NCBI RefSeq assembly: GCF_014652695.1
Contig: NZ_BMZH01000001.1
Coordinates: 310,001-374,000, forward strand
DNA: 64,000 nt
Direction of reading: 5' to 3'
Origin: Algimonas arctica
GTDB taxonomy: Bacteria > Pseudomonadota > Alphaproteobacteria > Caulobacterales > Maricaulaceae
This document shows, one piece after another, positions 56,563 through 64,000 of the stretch (position 1 is its first letter; the number at the start of each line of letters is the position of its first letter). Under the pieces are notes generated by a model. That model was given only the letters and a program-made list of their open reading frames with translations, did not search any database and was not told the DNA's origin. A program made the translations under genes and the position numbers.

Positions 56563-57039
56563 TGACGTTTCTTTTGTAAAATCAAACCCGTGTGGCGTTT
56601 CTACGAGAAATCGACCGGGTGTCGTCAGATCAGAGCGCGAGAAAATCAACGTCGTCCCGTCCGGAAACCCACTCGTAACATTGGCTTCGAGGGCAAAAAC
56701 CTGGGCGTTCTCTGTGGCTAAGGTAATATAGCGCGTTGGCTGCGCCTCAGTTGGGTTTTTCCCATCAAGGGGCCAGTCATAGACGGGAATATGGCGGATC
56801 GGTTTGGCGAGATATTGATTGGCGGGGTCTTGTCGGGCCGGTAACTCGCCGGACAGGAGCCATGTCGTATCGACCTTCAACGTTTCGGCAATCCGACTCA
56901 GCGCGTCAGGGCGCGGAATGTGTCCGCCGCGTTCCCAGTTTGCTATGGTCGGTTGGGAAACATCGACAAGTTTGGCAAATTCCGACTGTGATAGACCGTG
57001 TTTTTTTCGCGTTGTTTTTAGACGAAGTGCCAACGACAT
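56512..57039 (-). CDS. XRE-type regulator with degenerate S24-like domain
   Basis: A 175-residue regulator: N-terminal HTH ('LKTTRKKHGLSQSEFAKLVDVSQPTIANWERGGHIPRPDALSRIAETL', 7-55) and a C-terminal LexA/CI-type fold ('IPVYDWP' and 'ALEANVTSGFPDGTTLIFSRSD'). At the place of the nucleophile in 'GDSM' the residue is Asn, so self-cleavage is doubtful; it may bind a ligand or simply dimerise. Its coding end overlaps the QEGLA gene tail to tail by 51 bp, which links the two transcriptionally. Confidence 0.88.
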   Translation of the reverse strand: MSLALRLKTTRKKHGLSQSEFAKLVDVSQPTIANWERGGHIPRPDALSRIAETLKVDTTWLLSGELPARQDPANQYLAKPIRHIPVYDWPLDGKNPTEAQPTRYITLATENAQVFALEANVTSGFPDGTTLIFSRSDLTTPGRFLVETPHGFDFTKETSLINNVAARLIYALVPH

Positions 57040-57310
57040 AAGCTAACTTATATTTTTCTCGAATTAATCAACCACCCAAATTAACCTTTTGGAAGTAATT
57101 CGCTCGATTGTTCAAAGTCTTGGATTTATGATCTGGCGCTGAACCATAGAAATCGTGATAAGTCTTACAAATATTACATAAGAAAGTTGAACTGCGGTTG
57201 TTGTGTTTTCAACTGTGTTTCCTTAAGTGGAGGCTTGGGAAATGCTAAACAAATTGTCTTGATGTGCTCAAGCACCGAGGCAGATATTAAAAACTATAGG
57301 AAATACCACC
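57040..57310. other. AT-rich control region
   Basis: 271 bp between the regulator and the small conserved gene. It is clearly more AT-rich than the coding regions around it, contains TTAACC at about 57081 and several TTAAT/TTATA runs, and presumably holds two divergent promoters. No palindrome strong enough to name as an operator. Confidence 0.45.
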
Positions 57311-57511
57311 ATGAAGGGTGATTATTGCACGCGCGAAGGCGCCGAGCGTTTGAAGCAGCAAATTGAGGCCTATTGGGCCGAACGTGGCCATGACGTCAAA
57401 GTGAACCTTGTCCAAGGCGGCTTTTTGGCCTCCATGCGCTCGGCTCGCACCGATGTCCGCTCAAACCTCGTTAACGGTGTACCAGGCCGTGCCAAACAAG
57501 ACTTTGGCTAA
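57311..57511 (+). CDS. Small conserved protein, unknown function
   Basis: A 66-residue soluble protein: 'MKGDYCTREGAERLKQQIEAYWAERGHDVKVNLVQGGF' then an Arg/Ser-rich end. One helix (residues 8-26) followed by a strand and a flexible tail. It looks like the short proteins found singly in alphaproteobacterial genomes; I cannot name a function. AGGA lies 9 bp before the ATG. It is isolated between the XRE regulator and gph. Confidence 0.75.
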   Translation: MKGDYCTREGAERLKQQIEAYWAERGHDVKVNLVQGGFLASMRSARTDVRSNLVNGVPGRAKQDFG

Positions 57512-57534
57512 AATCTGGACCTAAAGCAATTGGC

Positions 57535-58260
57535 TTAGCGCGTTAGCGCTGAACCATATCGATTTATAAGGGCCGGTGTGAGGGTGCGGAATGTCCGCAA
57601 CCGCGCGTCGGCCCTTAATCGTATTTGCGGACTGTGGCTGTAGCCATAGGTCATTAAGACCGCAAAAGCGCCTGCGCGCTGGGCTGCCCCCATGTCAGGC
57701 AGACTGTCCCCGACCATCACAATCCGGGCGCTGTCACGATGTCCGGCCGCCATATAGACATGCCGCGGGTCAGGTTTCGCCCGGGGCGCTTCATCCCCGC
57801 CAACAATTGCGTCGAACCAATGCGTCATAGCCAGCTCATGCAAGAGGGGCCGCGCCAACCAACCAGGCTTATTCGTACAAACGCTAAGGCTGGCCCCCAT
57901 AGACTTTAGTTGATCAAGCGTTTTGATGACGCCGGCATAGGGGTTAGAATGCCGGGCAATGTCCTCGGCGTAGCGTTTCAGAAAATCCGCTTGCATTTCA
58001 TCCAGCCGAGCGGTGTCGACACTGTGATTGGCCCGCGCCAGCGCATCGCTAATCAACCGCCGAGACCCAAATCCCACGACAGCGCGCGCTAGCTTATAGT
58101 TGGTTTCGGGGAGCCCTTCAGTTGCGATGACTTCATTTGTGACGCGAACCAAGTCAGGAGCCGTGTCGACGAGCGTACCGTCGAGATCAAAACAAATCGA
58201 CAGGCCCGAAAGCGATGCTTTGCTAGTCGCCAACGTTTTCACTGAATCCACTCGTGTCAT
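57535..58260 (-). CDS. gph: HAD phosphatase, phosphoglycolate phosphatase-like
   Basis: A 241-residue HAD hydrolase. Motif I FDLDGTLVDT with nucleophile Asp25 and Asp27, motif II in 'SLSVCTNKPGWL', motif III Lys in 'APRAKPDPRHVY', motif IV 'VMVGDSLPDMGAAQRAG'. The fit is to Gph, which removes phosphoglycolate, but other small phosphates are possible. Its ATG is only 29 bp from the divergent glmU start. Confidence 0.88.
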   Translation of the reverse strand: MTRVDSVKTLATSKASLSGLSICFDLDGTLVDTAPDLVRVTNEVIATEGLPETNYKLARAVVGFGSRRLISDALARANHSVDTARLDEMQADFLKRYAEDIARHSNPYAGVIKTLDQLKSMGASLSVCTNKPGWLARPLLHELAMTHWFDAIVGGDEAPRAKPDPRHVYMAAGHRDSARIVMVGDSLPDMGAAQRAGAFAVLMTYGYSHSPQIRLRADARLRTFRTLTPALINRYGSALTR

Positions 58261-58289
58261 CCGCGTTTCTATCGTTTAAGCGCGCCTAT

Positions 58290-59663
58290 ATGACAATGAC
58301 AGATCGACCCTTCTCTCATAAATCGTCGCGTCCTCGTGCGGCCATAATTCTCGCAGCGGGCAAAAGCACGCGCATGAAGTCCTCTAAATCCAAAGTTCTG
58401 CATGATTTGGCGGGTCTGAGACTCATCGAATGGGTGCGGACGTGTGCCTTAGAGGCAGGCTGCGAGCGCATCATTTGTGTTGTGGGTGACGCCAATCAGG
58501 ATGTGAGAGACGCCGCCGAGGCGCTGTCTATGGAAATTGCCGTGCAAGAACCGCAGCAGGGCACAGGCCATGCCGTTGATTGTGCGAAAGATGCCGTCGG
58601 TGACTTTGAGGGGGATATCGCCGTTTTATTTGCGGATACCCCGTTGATTACGACGCAAACGCTTAATTCTGTCTTTGAGGCTTTGACCGAGGCGGATGTG
58701 GCTGTGCTGGGTTTCGAGGCCAATGTGCCGGGCGCATACGGGCGCTTGATCGAACGCGACGGTACACTGGAAAAGATTGTTGAGGCCAAAGAAGCGTCCG
58801 CCGAAGAGCTGGCGGTGACTCTCTGCAATAGCGGTGTTTTGGCTTCGCAATCGGGACGACTTTTCAAAGCCTTAGAACAGGTCACAAATGAGAATTCCAA
58901 AGGTGAATATTATCTCACCGACGTGATCGAAATTATGCGCAAGGATGGCGGTTGCGCGCGTGTTGTCCGAGGCCATGAAGACGAGATGTTAGGGGTGAAT
59001 TCGCGCGCCGACCTTGCTGCGGCAAATGCCTCCTTCCAAACGAATATGCGCAATATGGCGCTCGAAGACGGTGTCACGCTACGGCATCCGGAGACGGTGT
59101 ATTTCAGCTACGATACCGTGATTGAACGCGACGCGGTGATTGGCGAAAACGTTGTTTTTGGCCCCGGAGTTATCGTGAAGTCCGGCGCAACCATTCATGC
59201 GTTCTGTCACATTGAAGGCGCGACAGTCGGTGAGGGCGCGTCCGTCGGTCCGTTTGCGCGGCTCCGGCCCGGAACAGACCTCGGTCCTGATAGTTTTATC
59301 GGAAATTTCGTGGAAGTGAAAAACACGAAAGTGGGGCGCGGATCCAAAGCCTCCCATCTGACCTATCTCGGCGACGCTGTTATCGGCGCGGGCTCCAATA
59401 TAGGGGCGGGCACGGTAACCTGTAACTATGACGGGTTCTTCAAACATAAAACGACGATTGGTGACGGCGTCTTTATCGGCACGCACACATCGCTTGTTGC
59501 GCCCGTGACCATTGGCGATGGCGGTTTTACCGCGACAGGGGCGGTAGTCACAAAAAATGTTCCTGCGGATGCCCTCGCCATTGCGCGTGTGGATCAAGTC
59601 AACAAGCTGGGCTGGGCGGCTCGGTTTCGCGAGGCGATGAGTAAACGGAAAGCCAAATCATGA
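58290..59663 (+). CDS. glmU: Bifunctional GlmU, UDP-GlcNAc biosynthesis
   Basis: N-terminal uridyltransferase ('AIILAAGKSTRMKSSKSKVLHDLAG', 18-42) and C-terminal left-handed beta-helix acetyltransferase ('GENVVFGPGVIVKSGATIHAFCHIEGATVGEGASVGPFARLRPG', 'NFVEVKNTKVGRGSKASHLTYLGDAVIGAGSNIGAGTVTCNYDG'). Supplies UDP-GlcNAc for peptidoglycan and LPS. ATG at 58290 chosen; 58296 also possible. Overlaps rpiA by 4 bp. Confidence 0.96.
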   Translation: MTMTDRPFSHKSSRPRAAIILAAGKSTRMKSSKSKVLHDLAGLRLIEWVRTCALEAGCERIICVVGDANQDVRDAAEALSMEIAVQEPQQGTGHAVDCAKDAVGDFEGDIAVLFADTPLITTQTLNSVFEALTEADVAVLGFEANVPGAYGRLIERDGTLEKIVEAKEASAEELAVTLCNSGVLASQSGRLFKALEQVTNENSKGEYYLTDVIEIMRKDGGCARVVRGHEDEMLGVNSRADLAAANASFQTNMRNMALEDGVTLRHPETVYFSYDTVIERDAVIGENVVFGPGVIVKSGATIHAFCHIEGATVGEGASVGPFARLRPGTDLGPDSFIGNFVEVKNTKVGRGSKASHLTYLGDAVIGAGSNIGAGTVTCNYDGFFKHKTTIGDGVFIGTHTSLVAPVTIGDGGFTATGAVVTKNVPADALAIARVDQVNKLGWAARFREAMSKRKAKS

Positions 59664-60370
59664 GTGTTGCCAAAGAAAACGCCGCGCTTGCCGCGCTTGA
59701 ATTTGTCAAAGATGGCATGGTGTTGGGCCTCGGATCGGGTAGCACCGCCGAAATCTTTCTCGAAAAGCTAGGCGACAAGGTTGCGGGCGGCCTCAAAGTG
59801 TCCGGTGTCCCGACGTCGCAACGCACCGCCGAGGTCGCCAGAGACGCGGGCATCCCTTTATTGAACCCGGACCGTGTTGAGCGGATCGATCTCACGATTG
59901 ATGGCGCCGACGAAGTGGATCAAGCGTTTCACCTTATCAAGGGTGGTGGGGCGTGCCTCTTGCGAGAGAAGATTATCGCCAATGCTTCCAAAAAGATGCT
60001 GGTGATCGTTGATGACCGCAAGATGGTGGAAACCCTCGGCGCGTTTGAGCTTCCGGTGGAAGTTGACCCCTTCTGTCTCGGTCTGACGGCGCAACAAGTC
60101 TATGACGCGCTCTTAAAATCAGGCTGCAAGGACGGTGTGACAACGTTACGGCAAACCAAGGATGGCACCGGACCGCTCGTGACCGATGGCGGTCATTATA
60201 TTCTCGACTGCCATTGCCGCGAAATTCCCGATCCGGTTGCGACTGCGCGCGCCTTGGCCGCTATTCCGGGTGTGATGGAAACGGGTCTGTTCATTGATCT
60301 CGCAGATGTCATTATCATCGGCGAAGTCGATCATGCTAAAGTGCTTGAAATTAAACGAGATACACCATGA
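59660..60370 (+). CDS. rpiA: Ribose-5-phosphate isomerase A
   Basis: Interconverts ribose 5-phosphate and ribulose 5-phosphate. Landmarks: 'VLGLGSGSTAEIFLEKLG', 'LTIDGADEVDQAFHLIKGGGACLLREKI', 'DGGHYILDCHC'. 236 residues. Sits between glmU and gor with 4 bp overlaps on both sides, one operon. Confidence 0.96.
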   Translation: MSVAKENAALAALEFVKDGMVLGLGSGSTAEIFLEKLGDKVAGGLKVSGVPTSQRTAEVARDAGIPLLNPDRVERIDLTIDGADEVDQAFHLIKGGGACLLREKIIANASKKMLVIVDDRKMVETLGAFELPVEVDPFCLGLTAQQVYDALLKSGCKDGVTTLRQTKDGTGPLVTDGGHYILDCHCREIPDPVATARALAAIPGVMETGLFIDLADVIIIGEVDHAKVLEIKRDTP

Positions 60371-61749
60371 GTGATTACGACTACGATTTATTTGTTATTG
60401 GCGCCGGGTCCGGTGGGGTTCGGTCTGGCCGTCTCGCGGCCCAGCTCGGTAAGCGCGTGGGTGTAGCGGAAGAAAGCCTTCCGGGTGGTACCTGCGTTGT
60501 GCGGGGCTGTGTGCCTAAAAAATATCTCGTCTATGGGGCTGACTTCGGTGAAGCGATCGAAAAATCGAAAGGCTTTGGTTGGTCGGTTGAGAATGTGACT
60601 TTTGATTGGGGGACACTCCGCGACAATATCCAGACCGAAGTGAATCGTCTGTCTGGGATATATTCGACCATACTTGAAAAAAACGGGGCTGATCTCTTTC
60701 GGGAACGCGCTGAACTGGTCGATGCACACACGATCCGTCTTTGTAAGAGTGGAGTGACAAAAACGGCAGAGACGATTCTCATCGCCGTGGGGGGCTCGCC
60801 GTGGTCACCCAACATAAAAGGTATCGAGCACGCCATTGTATCTGATGATATTTTTCATCTCCCTGAACAGCCGAAACGCATGTTGATTATCGGTGGCGGC
60901 TATATCGCGTGCGAATTTGCCGGCGTGTTTGCCGGCTTAGGGACAGATGTTATCCAAGCCTATCGTGGCGGTCGCTTGCTAAATGGATTTGACGCCGAAG
61001 TGCGCGATGAGGTCGGTGCTCTTCAGAAACGAAACGGCATTGATACCCGCTTTAACATAAGCCCAACAGAAATTCGTAAGACCGATGGCGGGTTCATCGT
61101 GGCATTTAGTGATGGATCAAAAATCGGCACAGATTGTGTTTTGATGGCGACGGGTCGGCGTCCAAAGACGGATACGCTGGGTGTCAAAGCGGCTGGGGTT
61201 GACGTTGATTCAAACGGGGCTGTGAAAGTCGACAAATTTTCGCGGACGACACAGCCGAATATCTATGCTGTTGGCGATGTCACCAACCGGATCAACCTGA
61301 CGCCCGTGGCCATTCGCGAGGGCGCGGCGTTTATCGAAACGGTGTATAAAGACAACCCAACTGCCTTTGATCACGATAATATTGCCTCCGCCGTATTCAC
61401 CCGTCCTCCGGTCGGGACATGCGGAATTTCAGAAGGTGAGGCGCGTAAGCGGTATGGCGACGACGTCACCGTTTACACGACGAGTTTCCGGCCCATGAAA
61501 AATGTTCTGTCGGGTAGCGAGCACCGTTGTTTCATGAAGGTCATTACGCAGGGCAAGAAAGAGATTGTGATCGGTGTCCATCTTGTCGGAGACGATAGTG
61601 CCGAGATGATCCAAATGGTCGGGATCGCGATTAAAGCGAAATTAACCAAAGCTGACTTTGACTCGACCTGTGCGGTTCACCCCACAATCGCCGAAGAAAT
61701 TGTGACGCTTAAACCGCGTGAGCTGAATAAGACCACGGTCGTCACATAG
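60367..61749 (+). CDS. gor: Glutathione reductase
   Basis: FAD-dependent disulfide reductase. The redox pair is Cys43 and Cys48 ('GGTCVVRGCVPKK'), FAD motif 'VIGAGSGGVRSGRLAAQLG' (10-28), NADPH motif 'IIGGGYIACEFAGVFAGLG', and the C-terminal base His in 'CAVHPTIAEE'. 460 residues. Third gene of glmU-rpiA-gor. Trypanothione reductase-like enzymes are the nearest alternative; glutathione is much more likely. Confidence 0.95.
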   Translation: MSDYDYDLFVIGAGSGGVRSGRLAAQLGKRVGVAEESLPGGTCVVRGCVPKKYLVYGADFGEAIEKSKGFGWSVENVTFDWGTLRDNIQTEVNRLSGIYSTILEKNGADLFRERAELVDAHTIRLCKSGVTKTAETILIAVGGSPWSPNIKGIEHAIVSDDIFHLPEQPKRMLIIGGGYIACEFAGVFAGLGTDVIQAYRGGRLLNGFDAEVRDEVGALQKRNGIDTRFNISPTEIRKTDGGFIVAFSDGSKIGTDCVLMATGRRPKTDTLGVKAAGVDVDSNGAVKVDKFSRTTQPNIYAVGDVTNRINLTPVAIREGAAFIETVYKDNPTAFDHDNIASAVFTRPPVGTCGISEGEARKRYGDDVTVYTTSFRPMKNVLSGSEHRCFMKVITQGKKEIVIGVHLVGDDSAEMIQMVGIAIKAKLTKADFDSTCAVHPTIAEEIVTLKPRELNKTTVVT

Positions 61750-61760
61750 GGTTGTGGCAT

Positions 61761-61791
61761 AAAAAAAGCGCGGCGATCAGGCCGCGCTTTT
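61761..61791. terminator. Rho-independent terminator between gor and hemerythrin gene
   Basis: Stem AAAAGCGCGGC / GCCGCGCTTTT with a 6 nt loop, A-run before and T-run after, so it can stop transcription from both sides of this convergent pair. Confidence 0.92.
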
Positions 61792-61807
61792 CAAATGTTT
61801 GGGTGAC

Positions 61808-62266
61808 TTAGTCAGCCAATTCTTCTTGTTTTTGAATTTCAGCGTCCTTGCGGTCGTTGAATTCCTTCAGAGCCTTTGTTTCTTGGGCGTCTGACAAAGT
61901 GTCCTTGGCGGCTGGGAAGAATTCGTCCTCTTCCTCATCCACATGGTGGGTGACCTTATGTGCCAATTCACCGAATAAATCGTCCCAGACGTCGGCGCTT
62001 TGATCCATCGCGTCTAGCTTTTCGATCATCTCGTGCATTTGTTGATGTTCTTCTACGGCATGACGCGTGTCATCTGTGCCGTCCGGTTTAGCCATCAATT
62101 TGGAGTAAAAGGCTTGTTCTTCAGCCGAGGCATGGGCTTCCAACTCGACTTTTATGTCTGTCCATAGGGCAGCGCGTTTTTCAGAGCCGGGCTTTGAAGC
62201 CTTAATAGATTTGATCAATTCTCGTTGTTTATCGTGATCTTTTTCGAGGCGTTTATAAATATCCAT
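61808..62266 (-). CDS. Hemerythrin-like (HHE) protein
   Basis: A 152-residue four-helix protein of the hemerythrin family. Candidate di-iron ligands are His11, His45, Glu49, the His pair in 'EEHQQMHEMI' and 'THHVDEEEDEFFP'. The C-terminus is acidic/Lys-rich. It could sense or store O2/NO or iron. ATG at 62266 with AAAGGA; the upstream in-frame stretch overlaps rpoH's end and has no family pattern. Confidence 0.88.
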   Translation of the reverse strand: MDIYKRLEKDHDKQRELIKSIKASKPGSEKRAALWTDIKVELEAHASAEEQAFYSKLMAKPDGTDDTRHAVEEHQQMHEMIEKLDAMDQSADVWDDLFGELAHKVTHHVDEEEDEFFPAAKDTLSDAQETKALKEFNDRKDAEIQKQEELAD

Positions 62267-62336
62267 GATGTCCTTTCCGGAGGGCGTTGCATTTGAAACA
62301 ACAACGACCTCCGGATCGGTTTCGTTCCCAAATGCT

Positions 62337-63290
62337 TTAGTCTGCCTCAATGAGGCCGACCTTGCCGGCCGCTTCAACCATCGCCTTCTGAATTTTCTCA
62401 AAAGCCCGTGCTTCAATCTGACGGATACGTTCGCGTGAGACGCCGTAAACCGTAGCCAGTTGCTCTAGCGTGAGTGGCGCTTCGGATAAGCGGCGCTTCA
62501 TGAAAATATCGCGTTCGCGGTCGTTTAAGTCGCCCATAGCGTCTTGTAGCAAATCCATCCGGGCATCATGTTCTTGTGTGTCAGCCAAGGTCGACTCTTG
62601 GCTTTCCGTGTCATCTTCGAGCCAATCTTGCCATTGGGTTGATCCATCCTCAGCGCCAATTTGGACATTCAGCGATGCATCACCGCCGCCCAACATGCGC
62701 CGGTTCATGGAAATGACTTCTGTCTCTTTCACGCCCAAAGTCGTCGCGATTTTACTGAGGTGTTCTGGCTTAAGATCGCCGTCCTCAATCGCTTTCATCT
62801 CGCCTTTCATGCGGCGGAGATTGAAGAAGAGTTTCTTCTGCGCGGCGGTCGTGCCCATTTTGACGAGAGACCAAGACCGCAGCACATATTCTTGAATGGC
62901 GGCTCTGATCCACCACATGGCATAGGTCGATAGACGAAAACCGCGATCGGGATCGAATTTCTTGACGGCTTGCATGAGGCCGACATTGCCTTCGGAAATG
63001 ACTTCGCCGATGGGCAAGCCATAGCCGCGATACCCCATCGCAATTTTGGCCACAAGGCGCAGGTGAGATGTTACCATCTGCTCTGCCGCGTCGGTATCGC
63101 CATGTTCGGCCCAGCGTTTCGCGAGCATAAACTCTTGCTGTTTCTCCAGCATCGGAAATTTTCGGATTTCCTGAAGGTAGCTATTGAGCCCTTGCTCAGG
63201 CGACAACGTTAAAGACAGTCCGCCTGTATTGCCGGATTTCTTCTTCGTTTCTGTGCCGCGTCTTGCGCTTAAGGTTTTACTGTCAGCCAT
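62337..63290 (-). CDS. rpoH: RNA polymerase heat-shock sigma factor RpoH
   Basis: Sigma-32 family factor that drives heat-shock promoters. Landmarks: 'LVAKIAMGYRGYGLPIGEVISEGNVGLMQAVKKFDPDRGFRLSTYAMWWIRAAIQEYVLRSWSLVK' (regions 2.1-2.4), the RpoH box QKKLFFNLRR (151-160), and region 4 'LTLEQLATVYGVSRERIRQIEARAFEKI'. 317 residues. Likely activates groESL and clp/ppiD genes elsewhere in the window. Not in an operon with its neighbours. Confidence 0.97.
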   Translation of the reverse strand: MADSKTLSARRGTETKKKSGNTGGLSLTLSPEQGLNSYLQEIRKFPMLEKQQEFMLAKRWAEHGDTDAAEQMVTSHLRLVAKIAMGYRGYGLPIGEVISEGNVGLMQAVKKFDPDRGFRLSTYAMWWIRAAIQEYVLRSWSLVKMGTTAAQKKLFFNLRRMKGEMKAIEDGDLKPEHLSKIATTLGVKETEVISMNRRMLGGGDASLNVQIGAEDGSTQWQDWLEDDTESQESTLADTQEHDARMDLLQDAMGDLNDRERDIFMKRRLSEAPLTLEQLATVYGVSRERIRQIEARAFEKIQKAMVEAAGKVGLIEAD

Positions 63291-63560
63291 TGGGTGGTGT
63301 CCTCCTGACGGAGTTATGTAGGAATTCTATTCGTGATTTAAAGTGCGTTTAAAGCGAAGATCGGCCGCTTGAAAGACGCGATATTGTGATCAACCTATCT
63401 TCTCCTTAACATTTGTGCGGCGTGGCGTCTTGAATATCTACAAGGTATTTTTTTCGGGTCAGGCTTGGATTGCCATCATGGAGGCCGGGCATTGGTGGTA
63501 TATGTTGGTGTCGGGGTCTTGCGGTGGACGAACCGCAGCCTTCACGATAAAGCGCCGAAT
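63291..63560. other. Gap between rpoH and queF
   Basis: 270 bp of divergent control region for rpoH and queF. No convincing gene and no clear known motif. Confidence 0.4.
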
Positions 63561-64000
63561 ATGAGCCGATATAATAAACTAGATCAATTAGGGGCAGATA
63601 GCCCACTGCCATCATCTCCAGATGAAGCGGTGTTAGAACGTGTCGCGAACCCGTGCAGCGAGCCGTATATGGTTCGTTTGGTTGCGCCCGAGTTCACGTC
63701 AATTTGTCCTGTCACAGGGCAGCCTGATTTCGCCCATTTGGTCGTTGATTACTGTCCGGATGAATGGATCGTAGAAAGCAAAGCGTTCAAACTTTTCTTG
63801 GGGAGCTATCGAAACCACGGCGATTTCCACGAAGCCTGCACGACGGGAATCGCGCAACGGCTCGTGCGCGAAATTGCGCCCAAATGGCTCCGTATTGGCG
63901 GTTATTGGTATCCGCGCGGAGGTATTCCGATTGATGTGTTTTACCAATTTGGCACGCCACCCAAAGGTCTGTGGATCCCCGATCAGGGGGTTCCACCCTA
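63561..64000 (+). CDS. queF: NADPH-dependent 7-cyano-7-deazaguanine (preQ0) reductase, cut at window edge
   Basis: Reduces preQ0 to preQ1 in queuosine synthesis. The covalent Cys49 is in '[13 protein letters not shown]' with Asp56 nearby, and the family motif ESKAFKLF (72-79) matches E(S/L)K(S/A)hK. '[10 protein letters not shown]' and '[12 protein letters not shown]' are also typical. 146 codons are visible and the frame is open at position 64000; single-domain QueF has about 155 residues, so only a few residues are missing. The ATG at 63561 fits; no start upstream looks better. Confidence 0.93.
   Translation, partial: MSRYNKLDQLGADSPLPSSPDEAVLERVANPCSEPYMVRLVAPEFTSICPVTGQPDFAHLVVDYCPDEWIVESKAFKLFLGSYRNHGDFHEACTTGIAQRLVREIAPKWLRIGGYWYPRGGIPIDVFYQFGTPPKGLWIPDQGVPP

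Noticed and set aside
63774-63797. Ala for Ser in the QueF ESKSxK motif (ESKAFK)
   Set aside because: The published family motif allows Ser or Ala at this place.

Overview
The window is a stretch of chromosome from an alphaproteobacterium, most likely a marine, Caulobacter/Hyphomonas-type (Hyphomonadaceae-like) organism. This is inferred from family-level resemblance: an STAS-fused MlaE permease, the tig-clpP-clpX order, the RpoH type, trpF-trpB-trpA order, a ppiD-trpE pair next to tpiA, an Erwinia/Rhodobacter-type CrtB, and an NSS sodium symporter. GC content is moderate and genes are densely packed on both strands. I see no rRNA, tRNA, insertion sequence, prophage or CRISPR array. About 61 protein genes can be supported, including two small ones (51 and 40 codons) that a 60-codon cut-off would miss and two cut by the window edges (an NSS transporter on the left, queF on the right).

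Layout. 1-6.1 kb: end of a sodium symporter, a small lipoprotein, and a four-gene Mla/Pqi-like lipid transport operon (permease, ATPase, MCE protein, lipoprotein), then a DedA-like protein. 6.4-12.6 kb: protein quality control and translation (tig, clpP, clpX, typA) and a TerB-like protein. 12.6-18.4 kb: accessory metabolism (FAH-family hydrolase, haloalkane dehalogenase, SIMPL protein, SDR, carboxyltransferase, old yellow enzyme). 18.4-19.9 kb: a small regulator, a membrane protein and a divergent secreted DUF2141 protein around two matching palindromes that look like the regulator's operators. 20-24.3 kb: trpFBA, a cysteine-synthase-like enzyme and a divergent Lrp regulator. 24.3-24.8 kb: a gene-free stretch rich in short stems, possibly a structured RNA. 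24.8-31 kb: outer-membrane barrel lipoprotein, groESL with a clear CIRCE operator, and an M16 peptidase lipoprotein. 31-34.3 kb: a 40-codon lysine-rich ORF behind tandem hairpins, then a CIO-type cytochrome bd operon with a tiny DUF2474-like third subunit. 34.3-38.7 kb: MBOAT/AlgJ-like acetylation pair, class II DAHP synthase and HU. 38.9-47.8 kb: Gfo/Idh/MocA oxidoreductase, serine hydrolase, a large peroxidase lipoprotein, nadE, a VOC protein, gltX and crtB. 47.8-53.4 kb: trpE, ppiD, tpiA, a PAN-domain secreted protein and a membrane protein. 53.5-64 kb: prfC, a MATCAP-like QEGLA putative peptidase, an XRE/S24-like regulator, a small conserved protein, gph, glmU-rpiA-gor, hemerythrin, rpoH and queF.

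How the genes connect. Several themes recur: heat shock and proteostasis (tig, clpPX, groESL with CIRCE, rpoH, ppiD), aromatic amino acid synthesis (DAHP synthase, trpE, trpFBA), and envelope maintenance (Mla-like operon, ppiD, barrel proteins, acetylation pair). The most interesting accessory items are the peroxidase lipoprotein, the HExxxH/QEGLA protein with its tail-to-tail regulator, the self-contained palindrome-controlled module at 18.4-19.9 kb, the stem-rich gene-free region at 24.4-24.6 kb, and the unannotated small ORFs. Four convergent gene pairs share exactly four bases at palindromic stop codons (CTAG or TTAA).
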